A DNA stretch of 31,597 bases, from positions 1-31,597 of the forward strand of contig CAZPWS010000035.1 of assembly GCA_964590225.1 (NCBI GenBank), in the 5' to 3' direction. This stretch comes from JAEUSG01 sp964590225 (lineage in GTDB: Bacteria > Fibrobacterota > OXYB2-FULL-49-7 > JAEUSG01). Both the position numbers and the translations under genes were made by a program. Below the pieces are notes generated by a model. The model had not been told where the DNA came from and searched no databases. It saw only the letters and a program-made list of their open reading frames with translations. This document shows positions 7,607 to 18,800 of this stretch, piece after piece (the first letter of the stretch is position 1; the number at the start of each line of letters is the position of its first letter).

Positions 7607-9598
7607 ATGTTTTGTAAGGTAATTTTTCCCATTGCTGCCCCAGGTGTTTACACATACGAAATTCCGGAACGGTTTGTTCAGCAGATCGCAACCGGTTCCC
7701 GTGTTCTTGCGGAATTTGGTAAAAAGGCAAAATGGGGCATAGTGACATCTGTTCATCCCGATAGTGGCTATGCCGGCCATATCAAGCCAATTACAGCGTT
7801 AAATCCGGAACAGCCTCTTTTTTCTACGGAATTCATGAAATTTATAGAGTGGCTGGCGGAGTATTATGTTGCGAAACAAGGTGAAATACTTCGTCATATG
7901 CTGCCTAAAATTCTACTCAGAAAACTTGAAAAAATGGAATGGGAACCGGAGACAGAGGAGGCACCCCCAACCTTGGAAGTATGCACTCCTCCCCTTTCTG
8001 ATGAGCAGCAAACAGCGGCTAATGCAATTAACGAATTTATTTCTAAAAGTGAGCACAAGACATTCCTTTTACAAGGGGTAACGGGCAGTGGTAAAAGCCA
8101 TGTCTATTATGAATTAGTTAACAAAACGCTCTCTTTGGGCAGAACCGCGCTTATTCTTGTTCCCGAAATTTCGCTCACACCTCAAACTGTCAGAAACTTT
8201 ACAGCAGCATTTGGCGATGAAGTAGCCGTACTTCACAGCGCACTTACCGGCAAAGAACGGGCAGAAAACTGGACAAAACTTCTTACAGGCAAAAAAAGGA
8301 TAGCCGTTGGCGTTAGGTCGGCGGTATTTGCACCAATCAAGAATATCGGTTTAATTGTAATTGACGAAGAGCATGACGGCAGCTATTCCCAAAACGAGCG
8401 TCAATTTAGTTATAGCGCACGGGATGCAGCAGTTATGCGCGCCAAACTTGAAAATGCTGTAATTGTCCTTGGATCGGCCACCCCTTCGCTTGAATCGCGC
8501 AGAAATGCCGAAACAGGCAAATATTCGCTTATTCGACTAACAAAACGATACTCCGACAGGCCTCTACCCAAAGTGCATCTTGTCGATCTCAAAAAGGAAC
8601 GGGAGGTTACAGGGCAAACGCTTTTTTCACGACTTTTAATTGAAAAGATGGAAGAGCGATTTGCACGAAACGAACAAATAATTCTTTTGAAGAACAGAAG
8701 GGGTTATTCACCTTTTGTACAGTGTGACAAATGCGGTGATGTTGTAATGTGCCCTTCCTGTAGTGTATCATTGACATATCACAAACACATCGAGCGACTA
8801 GTCTGCCACTACTGCGACAAAAGAATCAAGTTTGTCCGGCCATGTACAAAATGCGATGGTGGCACTCTATACCCGTCCGGCGCTGGTGTGGAAAGGATTC
8901 AGTCTGAGCTGGAAAAAAAATTTCCGGGAATACGGCTACTTCGACTTGATCTCGATACAGGGTCAAAACGGGGCGAGACTGCGCGAATCCTTGAAGATTT
9001 CCGAAAGGGAAATGCGGAAGTCCTTATTGGTACCCAAATGGTAAGCAAGGGGCTTGACTTTCATCGTGTTACGCTGGTAGGGGTTCTTCTTGCCGAAACG
9101 GGGCTATATCTTCCCGATTTTCGTGCGCAGGAAAAGGCTTTTCAGCTTTTAACACAGGTTTCTGGCCGCTCCGGTCGCGGAGAACAGAAGGGTGAGGTTG
9201 TAATACAAACCAACCTGCCAAACGAATTTGTGATACGGGCCGCGGTTACGCAGGACTTCGATCGATTCTATAAAGAAGAGATCAATATCCGTAAAAGGTT
9301 GAACTATCCCCCATTTACCCGAATGGCGCTTGTCCGTTTTATTTCAAAGACAAGCGCAAAAGCGGCAGAAGTTGCAAACTTGTTTGCCGCCGCAATTCCG
9401 CCAACCATTATCCGTCTGGGGCCAGCGCCTGCTCCAATTGAAAAGGTACGGAATCAGTATAGGCACTTTGTCATTTTGCGAGGCGCATCGTCGGCGGCTC
9501 TTCACACCGCTGTAAACGCTGCCGTTGAGGCGGTTAAAGATGCTGCAAAAACAAGTGTCAAGATACAGACAATCTTTGACCCAGACAGCTTAATGTAG
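7607..9598 (+). CDS. priA: Primosomal protein N' (replication restart helicase)
   Basis: PriA is the 3'-to-5' DNA helicase that reloads the replisome at collapsed forks. The product has about 663 residues from the ATG at 7607, somewhat shorter than the usual 700-730. Walker A is GVTGSGKSHVYYE near residue 160, Walker B VIDEEHDGSY follows, then the GSATPSLES motif. Four CxxC pairs (CDKC, CPSC, CHYC, CTKC) between about residues 370 and 420 form the two zinc-binding sites. Helicase motifs V and VI appear as GTQMVSKGLDF and QVSGRSGRG. I prefer 7607 because MFCKVIFPIAAPGVYTYEIP matches a typical PriA N-terminus. An in-frame ATG at 7571 adds twelve residues. Neither start has a convincing ribosome binding site. 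Confidence 0.95.
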   Translation: MFCKVIFPIAAPGVYTYEIPERFVQQIATGSRVLAEFGKKAKWGIVTSVHPDSGYAGHIKPITALNPEQPLFSTEFMKFIEWLAEYYVAKQGEILRHMLPKILLRKLEKMEWEPETEEAPPTLEVCTPPLSDEQQTAANAINEFISKSEHKTFLLQGVTGSGKSHVYYELVNKTLSLGRTALILVPEISLTPQTVRNFTAAFGDEVAVLHSALTGKERAENWTKLLTGKKRIAVGVRSAVFAPIKNIGLIVIDEEHDGSYSQNERQFSYSARDAAVMRAKLENAVIVLGSATPSLESRRNAETGKYSLIRLTKRYSDRPLPKVHLVDLKKEREVTGQTLFSRLLIEKMEERFARNEQIILLKNRRGYSPFVQCDKCGDVVMCPSCSVSLTYHKHIERLVCHYCDKRIKFVRPCTKCDGGTLYPSGAGVERIQSELEKKFPGIRLLRLDLDTGSKRGETARILEDFRKGNAEVLIGTQMVSKGLDFHRVTLVGVLLAETGLYLPDFRAQEKAFQLLTQVSGRSGRGEQKGEVVIQTNLPNEFVIRAAVTQDFDRFYKEEINIRKRLNYPPFTRMALVRFISKTSAKAAEVANLFAAAIPPTIIRLGPAPAPIEKVRNQYRHFVILRGASSAALHTAVNAAVEAVKDAAKTSVKIQTIFDPDSLM

Positions 9599-9642
9599 TT
9601 TTTCTGCAAAAAGTCTAAAAAACGAACGCAATGTCGATTTGC

Positions 9643-9658
9643 TTAAACACAAGTTTAA
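9643..9658. terminator. Possible weak terminator hairpin after priA
   Basis: A perfect six-base inverted repeat TTAAAC-acaa-GTTTAA lies 45 bp after the priA stop. It is AT-rich and has no T-run, so intrinsic termination would be weak. Confidence 0.25.
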
Positions 9659-9678
9659 CATTGACACTTTATAAAATA

Positions 9679-9700
9679 ATAATGTGTAATAAGACATTAT
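9679..9700. terminator. Possible bidirectional AT-rich hairpin
   Basis: A seven-base inverted repeat ATAATGT / ACATTAT surrounds an eight-base loop between the convergent genes. There is no GC-rich stem or clear T-run, so a terminator role is uncertain. Confidence 0.2.
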
Positions 9701-9894
9701 GCTAATTACGAATTTACAATTATACATTTGGGCATAAACGAAAATCTCTATTCGGATTTATTGAAATTGACGGTATAATGTATGCAGAAACCGAAAAAGC
9801 CACTCTTCGTGATGGTTAATTTCAAAAAATCCTTTAAGTACCTGTCAGAAATAATGAAACTCTTCGTATCACAAGAAGGACAACGGCTCACTAC

Positions 9895-12800
9895 TTAACG
9901 TGAAATAACCATGTATCTCGATTGTGTGTAGCTCGGACCAATATTTATCCGGTAAACATATACGCCACTTGATACTGGCCTACCCTTACTATCAAGACCA
10001 TTCCACACTACGCTATATCTTCGTCCGCTCCCAAGTTCATTATGTACCAGTATCTTAACAAGCCGGCCACCCGTATCGTAGATTTTAAGAGATACGCTTT
10101 GTGGCGATTTAATCGGTATTCCATCTCCAGTGAAACGAAGAGGCACTGCAAAACTAATATTTGTATTGGGATTAAACGGATTAGGATTGTTTTGAGCTAA
10201 TTCGTAGGCAAATATTTGATTTTGAGCATACAAAGGATCAGTTGTAATAACAACACGAAGCATCCGCTTGCCAGAAATTTTAATTTCAGCTTTTTCGCTA
10301 TTTGTAATTTCAATGATATCCGTACCGTTACATAAAAATGCATAGTAATCATTGGGGAGATCAGAGAGCCCATCAAATGTCAACATTACCATTTGTGGCC
10401 TGTCAGAATTAACTGAAAGAAGCCATTCATTTGTCCCTTGTGGAATTTGAATGCTCTGAGCAAGAATTTTTCCATTATTGTTAAACGCCGCCGTAACGCC
10501 TCCCAATGGTGATGGTGGAGGTTTATGAGCATCGGAATTCTTAAAATCTGGCGAGACTCCCAGCCAATTTGCAGCGTCAATGGAACCATCTTCGCCCTTT
10601 ACAATAACTCTCACTCGCCAGTCGTCAGCCGCCTTATAAAGCTTGGTAAGTGGTGGCTGTGGAGTATCAGCCATATCCGGAGTGCCGTTACAAATTAGTA
10701 TTGATGGAGAAGCTGAATAGTAAAAGCAGCCTTTCCACGGTTCAAGGAGCGGTGTTTCAACATATCCGTTAGTGGAATAGGCAAAAAGTTTTTCGCTGCC
10801 TGTTAAACTTGGGCGAACAGCAAAAGCAAATGGAGAGGTTAACATATTCCATCCGGCATTCAACTGGAGAGTGCATTTATCTGCTGTCATTAGCCTTAAT
10901 GGCTGTTGAGAAGGGGAGTTAAGTGTTATTGCATTATCACCGTAGATCCAGACTGAATTGCCTCTTTTTAAAGTGTCTGATGATTCTAGTAGTTTATAAT
11001 TCTTTTCGTCGGCGAGCCATTTGTAAACCATGACAGAAGTATCCAATAAAGCACTGGGGAGTAAATTACTGATTGCAGGCAGAGATGCCATATGCCATTC
11101 GCCGGCCATAAATGTATATCTATTCATAGAAGATACTGATGCTGATGATGTGATGCTTCTGCTTGTAGTGCTGTCGGATACAGTCAATTCAACAATTAAG
11201 CTATCGTTATAGAATGGTGCAAAAACAATCGAGACAACGGCAGTATCTTTCGCTGTACCGCTTTTGTGATACAAAAGGCTATCGGTCGAAGCGCGTTTAA
11301 CAACACACTCCCATTCCAATACTGAATCAAGGCCGATGTGTCGGTCAATATCGTCCGCTTTAAACGAGACCTTTATTGCTCCAAAATTTACTTTAATAGA
11401 GCCAACAAAAGATGGTTCCGGAGCATCGTTTACATTGTTGACAACGAAGCTAAAAGAGAGTGTATCAAACAGACCTCCGGCATCAGTGACTTTTACTGTA
11501 ACCGGATGTGTGCCAACATCTTTGTTACGGGGAGTCCACGAAATTCTATTACCCGAAATAGTCATTCCTGATGGTGATCTTAAGAAAGAGAATACAAGGG
11601 AATCTCCGATATCCGGATCGGAAGCTTGTAATGCAAGCGTCCACGGCTGATCTTGTGAAGCTGACTCACGGATTGTAGAGGTGATAAATTTTGGTGGATC
11701 GTTTATGTTTGCTACTGTCAATGTAAAAGAAAGAGTGTCGTAAAGTTGGCCATCTGTTACCCTCACAACTACTAGATGTGTTCCGACATTGCTGTTGGTT
11801 GGAGTCCATGATAAGTTACCGGTTGGCGTTAGATTCATGCCGGATGGGATAGTAACTGATGAAAAGGAGAGAAGATCGTTTTGGTCATCAATTGCGGTTA
11901 ACACTGTACTGTATAGCATATCCTGTGTAGCGGAGGTTGATGGTGTGCCGGTAAATCGCGGTGCGGTGTTGTTAATTATGAGTGTGACCGAAGCAGTTTT
12001 CCATGGAGAAAAGTTGCCCGCACTATCTTCAAGTACAATGCCGTAGAATATTGGTGTATTGTAGGGCAATGAAGGATCGAAAATATATTTTGTTGAATCT
12101 TTTCCTGGAATTGGTGAGTAAATAATCGGTTGGTCTGTGCTTCCTTTAAAATTGTTCGGTGGCTCGCCGACTCTTTGGATAATTTTTATCAGCCTGATAT
12201 CCTTTTCAATTGATTTGCCTGGTGTCCAAGAGATGAAAATACCGCTGTCCTGCTGTGATGCGTTGAAAATCGGCATTGCTGAAGGCGGTGTTCCATCGAA
12301 ACGGATTGAAGTAATTGCCTGTGCAAGATTCCCGACCTTATCTTTAAATTGTGCAGTGATATTTTTCAGGCCGTCACCCGAGGAGTTTATAGTAAACTCA
12401 GGTTTAACCGCAGCATAAAGTTCCCATGGAGTCCATCCCTCACTATTAATCTGAAAACGCATGGAGTCGGCTCCGGTAGCCAATAGGTTAAGTGTGTGGG
12501 AAGGAACATTAGTAAGCGTTATGCTTCCTTCCACTGCTACAGTGGTGTTGTATGGTGCTTCATTGTCAATTGTAAAAAATACACTGTCTGGAGGGGTTTG
12601 AATGTTTCCGGCAAAATCAACTGCTCGTGTTCTAACAATGAAACCAGTATTTGTCCATGGCGGAACGGTTGAATATGACCAGGAGTCCCTTCCTGTAACC
12701 GTATGCCATATTGGCATACCGATCCACTCTGAACCTGTCCAGTATTGATTAGTGCTATCACTTTGAAGCGACAGTTCTACTTTTGCAAGGCCGAATCCGG

Positions 12801-15800
12801 AATCGAATGCGGTACCGTTAATTTTTGTTAGAGTCTGTATTGTTACAGAATCAAGAGGGTTAGATATTCCGCTTTGCGGCAGGATATCATCAAACCGGAA
12901 AGTTGTATGGATAGTTGACTCAGTGTTGCCTGCATTGTCAATTGATTGTCTCAGTACAGTATATATTATGCCTGAAGTTAGCGCTGGAATTGAAGAGAAT
13001 TTCCAGTACTCCTTGCCTGTTGCAGTATGCCATATAAGGGGTGTATCCCATGATGATCCGTTCCAGAATTTGCCGTCGCTCTGTCTCATTAAGCCAACTT
13101 TAACACTTGCTACTCCCGAAGCGGCATCGGAAGCAGTTCCTGTAATTGAGTCAACTTTGTTTTGATAAGAAAGATCAGGCGGGTATGTTATTACAGAAAT
13201 AGAGGGTGTTGCGTCGAAATAGGTGCTATCACTGACAATTGAAGAGACATTTTCATTTATGTCTTTAAACTCAGCGTAAATATATCGAAGTCCCTCGCCA
13301 TAGACTCCAATATTGATGTTTGAAACAATTGTTGAATATAGAATCCATGGTGACCAGGAATTATAATCGATTCTGTAGCGCATAGAATCAGCGTTTGTTG
13401 CTGCAAAAATGATTTCAGGCGTTGAATCGTTAGTATAACCTCCATTATCATTTATCGTTATCGATACGGCAGAAGGCGGCTCATTGTCTATGGTAAAGTT
13501 CGAAATCGACAAATCAGTTTGAATATTTCCAGCCATATCAATAGCACGAACGGAAACTGTATAATTACCTGATGGCCATGCCGGAACTCCGCTGTAAGAC
13601 CAGGCTGTGGTACCTTCTGCTATAAGCCATGTGGAAGTCATATTCCACTCTGTTCCTGTCCAATATTGCCCCGTTGAACTGTTCTGCAGAGTTAGCTCAA
13701 TTCGGTTGATTCCGTAGCCGGAATCATATGCAGTCCCTCCAATGAAAGAGATGTTTGCCAGTATAGCGGAGTTTGAAGGGTATGTCACGCTGCTTTGTGG
13801 CACTATATTATCGAAAACAAATGTTGTTTGTAAGGGTGATTCGGAGTTGCCAGCATTGTCAACAGATTGTCTCCAAATTGTGTAAGCTGTTCCGGAAACA
13901 AGCGGGGGAACGGCAGTAAATTTCCAGTATTCCTTACCTGTTGCAGTATGCCATATAAGGGGTGTATCCCATGATGATCCGTTCCAGAATTTGCCGTCGC
14001 TCTGTCTCATTAAGCCAACTTTAACACTTGCTACTCCCGAAGCAGCATCAGAAGCAGTTCCAGTAATCGAATCAACAACATTCTGGTAAGAGGCGTCAAG
14101 TGGGTAGGCTATTATAGAGACAGGAGGATCTGTATCGAACGAAAATGTTATTGATGGACCGGTTTCAATGTTTGATGCCATGTCAGTTGCATACGCCTGT
14201 ACTGTGTAGTTTCCATTAGTCCATACCGGTAGTTGACTGTATGCCCAATTGGTTGTTCCTGTTGCTGTTAATTTTTCTATTGTTGCCACCCAACCTGTTC
14301 CGTCCCAATACCAGTTGTCACTATTCCTTTTAATAGTTAAATTGACTTCGGAAATACCGCTGCCGCTTCCGTCGGTAGAGGTGCCGATTAATTCAGAAAG
14401 TGACTCCAGTATGGAACCATCTACAGGAGAAGATATTGTTGACACAGGCGCAGTAAGATCGCATGAGAAATAAACAGCGTTACCCTGCGCATGATTTGTT
14501 GCAACATCGGTCGCTTTCGGAATCACTGAATATACATGACCATCCACAACATCAACGAATGAAGCATCAAATGACCATACGCTGGTTCCAGTTGTATTTA
14601 GATAAGATTGATCAACAACCCATGAGCTCCCATTCCAGTAATGATTATCGGTGTTTCTTTGTATCATTAGCTCAACTTTACTAACTCCAAAGGCATCAGA
14701 GGCTATGCCGGAAATGGTACCAAGTGTTTTAAAAAAAGATCCATCAGCAGGACTTGTTACCGAGGAAAAAGGATTTACAACATCGTATGTGAATGCGTTT
14801 CCACTGCCAGGTACTTCAGTGTTGCCGGCTGAATCCGTAGCGCGCACTTTTATGAAATATGTGTTACCTGATACAAGGGAGGGAAGCACACCAGAAGACC
14901 AGGAGCTGGTACCTCCGGCCGGAAACCAGATAGGCGTTGCGCTCCATGAAGATACGCCATCATAGTATTGTCCTATAGAGTCAAGTATTGCTGTCTCAAC
15001 AAGTGAAATGCCTTTGGAATCTGAGGCTGTACCCGTGACAAATGCAATTGAGTTAACAACTTCTCCATTTAAAGGAAATGTTATTGTTGACAAAGGAGCC
15101 GTATTGTCGATTTCAAATGTAGTTGCTGTTCCCGTTCCTTCGTTTGAGGCAATGTCAGCTACAAAAGTTTGAACTGTATAGCTTCCACTTGTCCACAGTG
15201 GAAGTAAATTGTATGTCCAACTGATGGAACCTGCAGCGGTTATTTTTACAACTGAGTCAACCCAAACAGTACCATTCCAATACCAGTTATCGCTGTCGCG
15301 CTTTATAGACAGTTTTACATTAGCGACTCCGCTGCCACTTCCATCAGATGAAGTTCCGTATATTTCGGTTACATTAGCAAGTGTTGTACCGTTTAAAGGG
15401 AATGATATCACTGATGTTGGTGCGGAAAGATCACAGTTAACCGTTATTCCTGCGGACGGCACTTCCTGATTTCCTGAAGAGTCAGTAGCACGGGAAGTAA
15501 TGGTATAGTTTCCGTCGGATAAGGTTGGCATGCTGAAATTGCGTACCCAATTTGTTTTGTTATCTGTCATTATCCATGTGTGAGTCATAACCCAATCAGC
15601 GTTGTTCCAGTAATAACTATCACTATTACGCATAATCGCAATAGATACACTATGTGGTTCCGCAAATACAGAGTCAAAAGCCGTACCGGAAACCGAGGAA
15701 AGTTCGTTAATATAACTTCCATTTGAAGGATGAGATATTTCTGAACTTGGTTTTGTTGTGTCAACAGCAAACACATTCCCAGTACCAGGTGTTTCAATGT

Positions 15801-18800
15801 TGTCTAATGAGTCTATTGCACGCACCTTAACAAGAAACCTACCACTTGACCAATCGATGCTATTTGAATAATCCCATGAGGTTGTACCGGATGCTAAAAG
15901 CCAATTCGTATCAACCCCCCAACCGGATCCATTCCACCAGAGATTATCGGAAAGACGGGAGATAGCAACTTCTACCTGTTTTACACCTGCAGCAGAATCA
16001 ACAGCAGTACCCATAATTCCAGGCCAGCCATTCAATTTTCCACCATTTCCCGGTGAGGTAACAACGGAAACAGGAGCAGAAATGTCAAATATTCGTGAAA
16101 GTGTTTCGGATGCGATATTTGGGTTACCGGCAAAATCGGTGCATGCTCCTGCATTGACATTGATGCTAATGGGTCCATCAGTTGTAGGGGTCAGGTCAAA
16201 TGTCCACTCCATGTCAGTCATAGTATTTACAAAATTGCTCAGAGTGCCGTTAGTTACTGCAATGTCGCTTACATCAAATCCCGTAACAGGTTCATTAAAT
16301 GATACAGTTGTGGTGAAAGGGGAATTAACAATTGAGTCTGATGATGAAGAGAGGTTTGCCACGGGGGGCATATTATCAAAAGTAAAGAAAATGACAGGCG
16401 CTGGCTCTCCAATGTTGCCAGCAGAATCGGTTGAACGGGCACTAAGGGCGTACATATCCCCGTTGTTTAACGCTGGCATGATATATGTCCAGTTTGTTGT
16501 TCCAGTTGCTGTAAGCCATGTTTGCGGGGTGTCCCATGCAGATCCGTTCCAATAAAAACCAGTAGTCGAATTTTGAATTTCAACTTCTGTCAGTTCTACA
16601 CAGAGTGGATTAATATTGTCGATTGCTGTTCCGCTGAAAGTAGGCGGTGAACTGTGTACGGATCCGTTTATAGGGATCGTGATTGACGCAATGGGGGCAA
16701 TGCTGTCAAATGTAAATATAACGGTGTCGAGTATAGATACTCGTCCAACACCATCGTATGAGCGGGCTATAACCTTATAAATCTCATTGGATAGTTGCGG
16801 GGCATTGCTGTAGCTCCATGTGACTGTCCCTGATACCTTACTCCAAAAAACACCAGGCTGCCATGAACCATCATGCCACCAGTTACCTGAAGGAGCAGAG
16901 ATCGCAATCTCAACGGAATCTACTCCGGAAGCATCATCATTTGCGGTGCCTTCAAAAAAGGGAGGTGTGGTTAAATAGCCGCTCAACGGAGAAGTTATTG
17001 TTACTGTCGGTTTTTCGAAGTCCCACCCTGAGTTGTTACCTGAATTTGTGCAGTTTTCGGTAGTAATACCTGTTGGTCCGGTAGCATTGCTGTTTCCGAT
17101 ATTTGCAAAGTCGGCTATTAGTCCATTAGCTGTGCTTATGTTCCATGGTGAAGCAGAATTAAGGTTGAGCAAATTACCTGATTGCCCGGAAAAAGAAGCG
17201 GAGCCTGCAACAGAAATGGTTGTGTTGTCGATGTTGGCTATGGAAGAGGAGGTACCGTTCTCAATTGTTAGGTCTCCGTTGCTGACTGTTGAAAAATTCA
17301 GAGAATTAAAATCTAATGTTCCAGCTGTTTGTTTAAACCCATATGTTTCGACAGGATTTGTCTGAAATAGAAGAGTGCCGTTGCCTGTGTGGAGCATGGA
17401 GGGCAGAGTTGTTACAGATGGGGGTGATAAAGTTTGCACTCCGCTTGTTCGAATAAACTGTAAAGTGTCTCCGGCATCAACACTGTTTACCATCATTGCT
17501 GAAAGATCAACATCCCCTTTTATCATGATTTTAGCGCAGTCGAATGAAACTGTGCCACTGCCAGAAAGGGTATCTATTGTGTGGACAAGAGAGGCTCCTG
17601 CAAAAGAAAAAGAGCCAGACTGAATGGTAATGTTCTTTCCGTTAAGAGCATTGACAGAACAGACAACAGATGCTGAAGGGTTATCAATAACGATACTTGG
17701 ATGCGTTGGACCATCTTTTGGGATAAATAACTGGATAGCATTTCCGTTAAATGTTATTCTGCTGCCTGTACCTGCTACAACTGCCGAAAGAACTCCAAAG
17801 TCAATGGTAGGGGCACCAATTACTAGTTCTGAGTTGTTGAAGATGATATCTGTTCCGGCAGAAGTTGACATTGAGTACTTGATGCTATCGCTTAGCCCAT
17901 TTCCCAGATCGAGAGTTCCTCCTGAAAGTACAAAATCTCCGACACTCAGATTGTTTGAAATTATTGTTAGCGCTCCAGGTCCTTTCTGTTCAAGATAATC
18001 CATCATGTAGTTATTGCGTGGAGTTAGAGAAACTGGTGTTGGTGCTGCGAAAATCAGACCTGCCTCACTCATTCCAAAAACATTACTAAAAGTCGAGAGG
18101 TCAATATTTCCGGTAGTTACTGTTTTTCTGTAGCCGAAATTAAGTTCTCCATTGCCTTGAATTATCTTCACTGTATCTTGGTCTAAAGATGGACCCATTC
18201 CTCCAAAATTTACGGAAGCCCCTGATTGTACTTCAATTGTGTCAATATTGAATGTAGAATCGAAAGTTACTGTGCCACCATGAATAACAAACATTGCAGA
18301 TTTGAGATGCGTGTTGGATATTGTCAAATTGCCTGTTTCTTTTTTGCTAATTCTTGGACTAACTAAGCCTGATTTAGGAATAAATGATTGTGCACCAATT
18401 CCTGTAAATTCAAGAACTCCTGTACCGGCTGTAAGAGTTGATAAATTCGAAAAATCTACCGAAGACGAAGCAACTTTCAGTACCGATGATCCAAAGTTTA
18501 GAGTTGTCCCGCCACTTATTACAATACCCGCCTCAATTGAATCAATTAGCCCATTTCCAAGGTTGAGAGAACCACTCATAAGGTATAGATAATTTGTTTT
18601 AAATCCGTTGGATTGTACGGTGACGCCGTTGCTTGATTTATTAAACTTTAATATTTGGAAACGCATATTTGGTTTTGGTGTGAATATCTGTGCTACTGTG
18701 CCGAAAAATTCGAGAGTGGCATTTTCAGCTATCACGACACCAGGAGTGGCAAAGTTGACTTCGGGGGCTGCGATACGGAGATTGGCTGTCATTAGATCAA

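Larger units (their letters stand above)
9599..9894. other. Intergenic region between convergent priA and the giant gene
   Basis: No gene is supported in these 296 bases. It contains two AT-rich hairpins (listed separately) that may end transcription from either side. A TATAAT at 9774-9779 has a poor -35 (TTCGGA) 17 bp upstream and no gene follows it on the plus strand. The repeated word ACTCTTCGT occurs near 9802 and 9859 without an obvious role. Confidence 0.5.
12287..14128 (-). repeat. Tandem super-repeat of three domains, about 921 bp per copy, inside the giant gene
   Basis: Two consecutive blocks (about 13208-14128 and 12287-13207) each encode the same three-domain order. First comes an Ig unit containing KFWNGSSWDTPLIWH, then an Ig unit containing QYWTG-x-EW, then a shorter unit with ADSMR-[YF]-[RQ]-I and W-[ST]-PW. 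The offset is exactly 921 bases (307 codons). Block borders are approximate. Confidence 0.8.

Noticed and set aside
9774..9820. TATAAT followed by a short frame on the plus strand
   Set aside because: The -35 is poor and the frame is only 13 codons with no ribosome binding site; likely chance in AT-rich DNA.
16082..16555. 157-codon plus-strand open frame inside the giant gene
   Set aside because: It is antisense to a well-supported repeat-coding frame, has no ribosome binding site and no recognisable product; repeats keep the opposite strand open.
12287..17000. Regular repeats considered as a CRISPR array
   Set aside because: They are in-frame protein-coding units of about 108 codons, not short repeats with unique spacers, and no cas genes are present.
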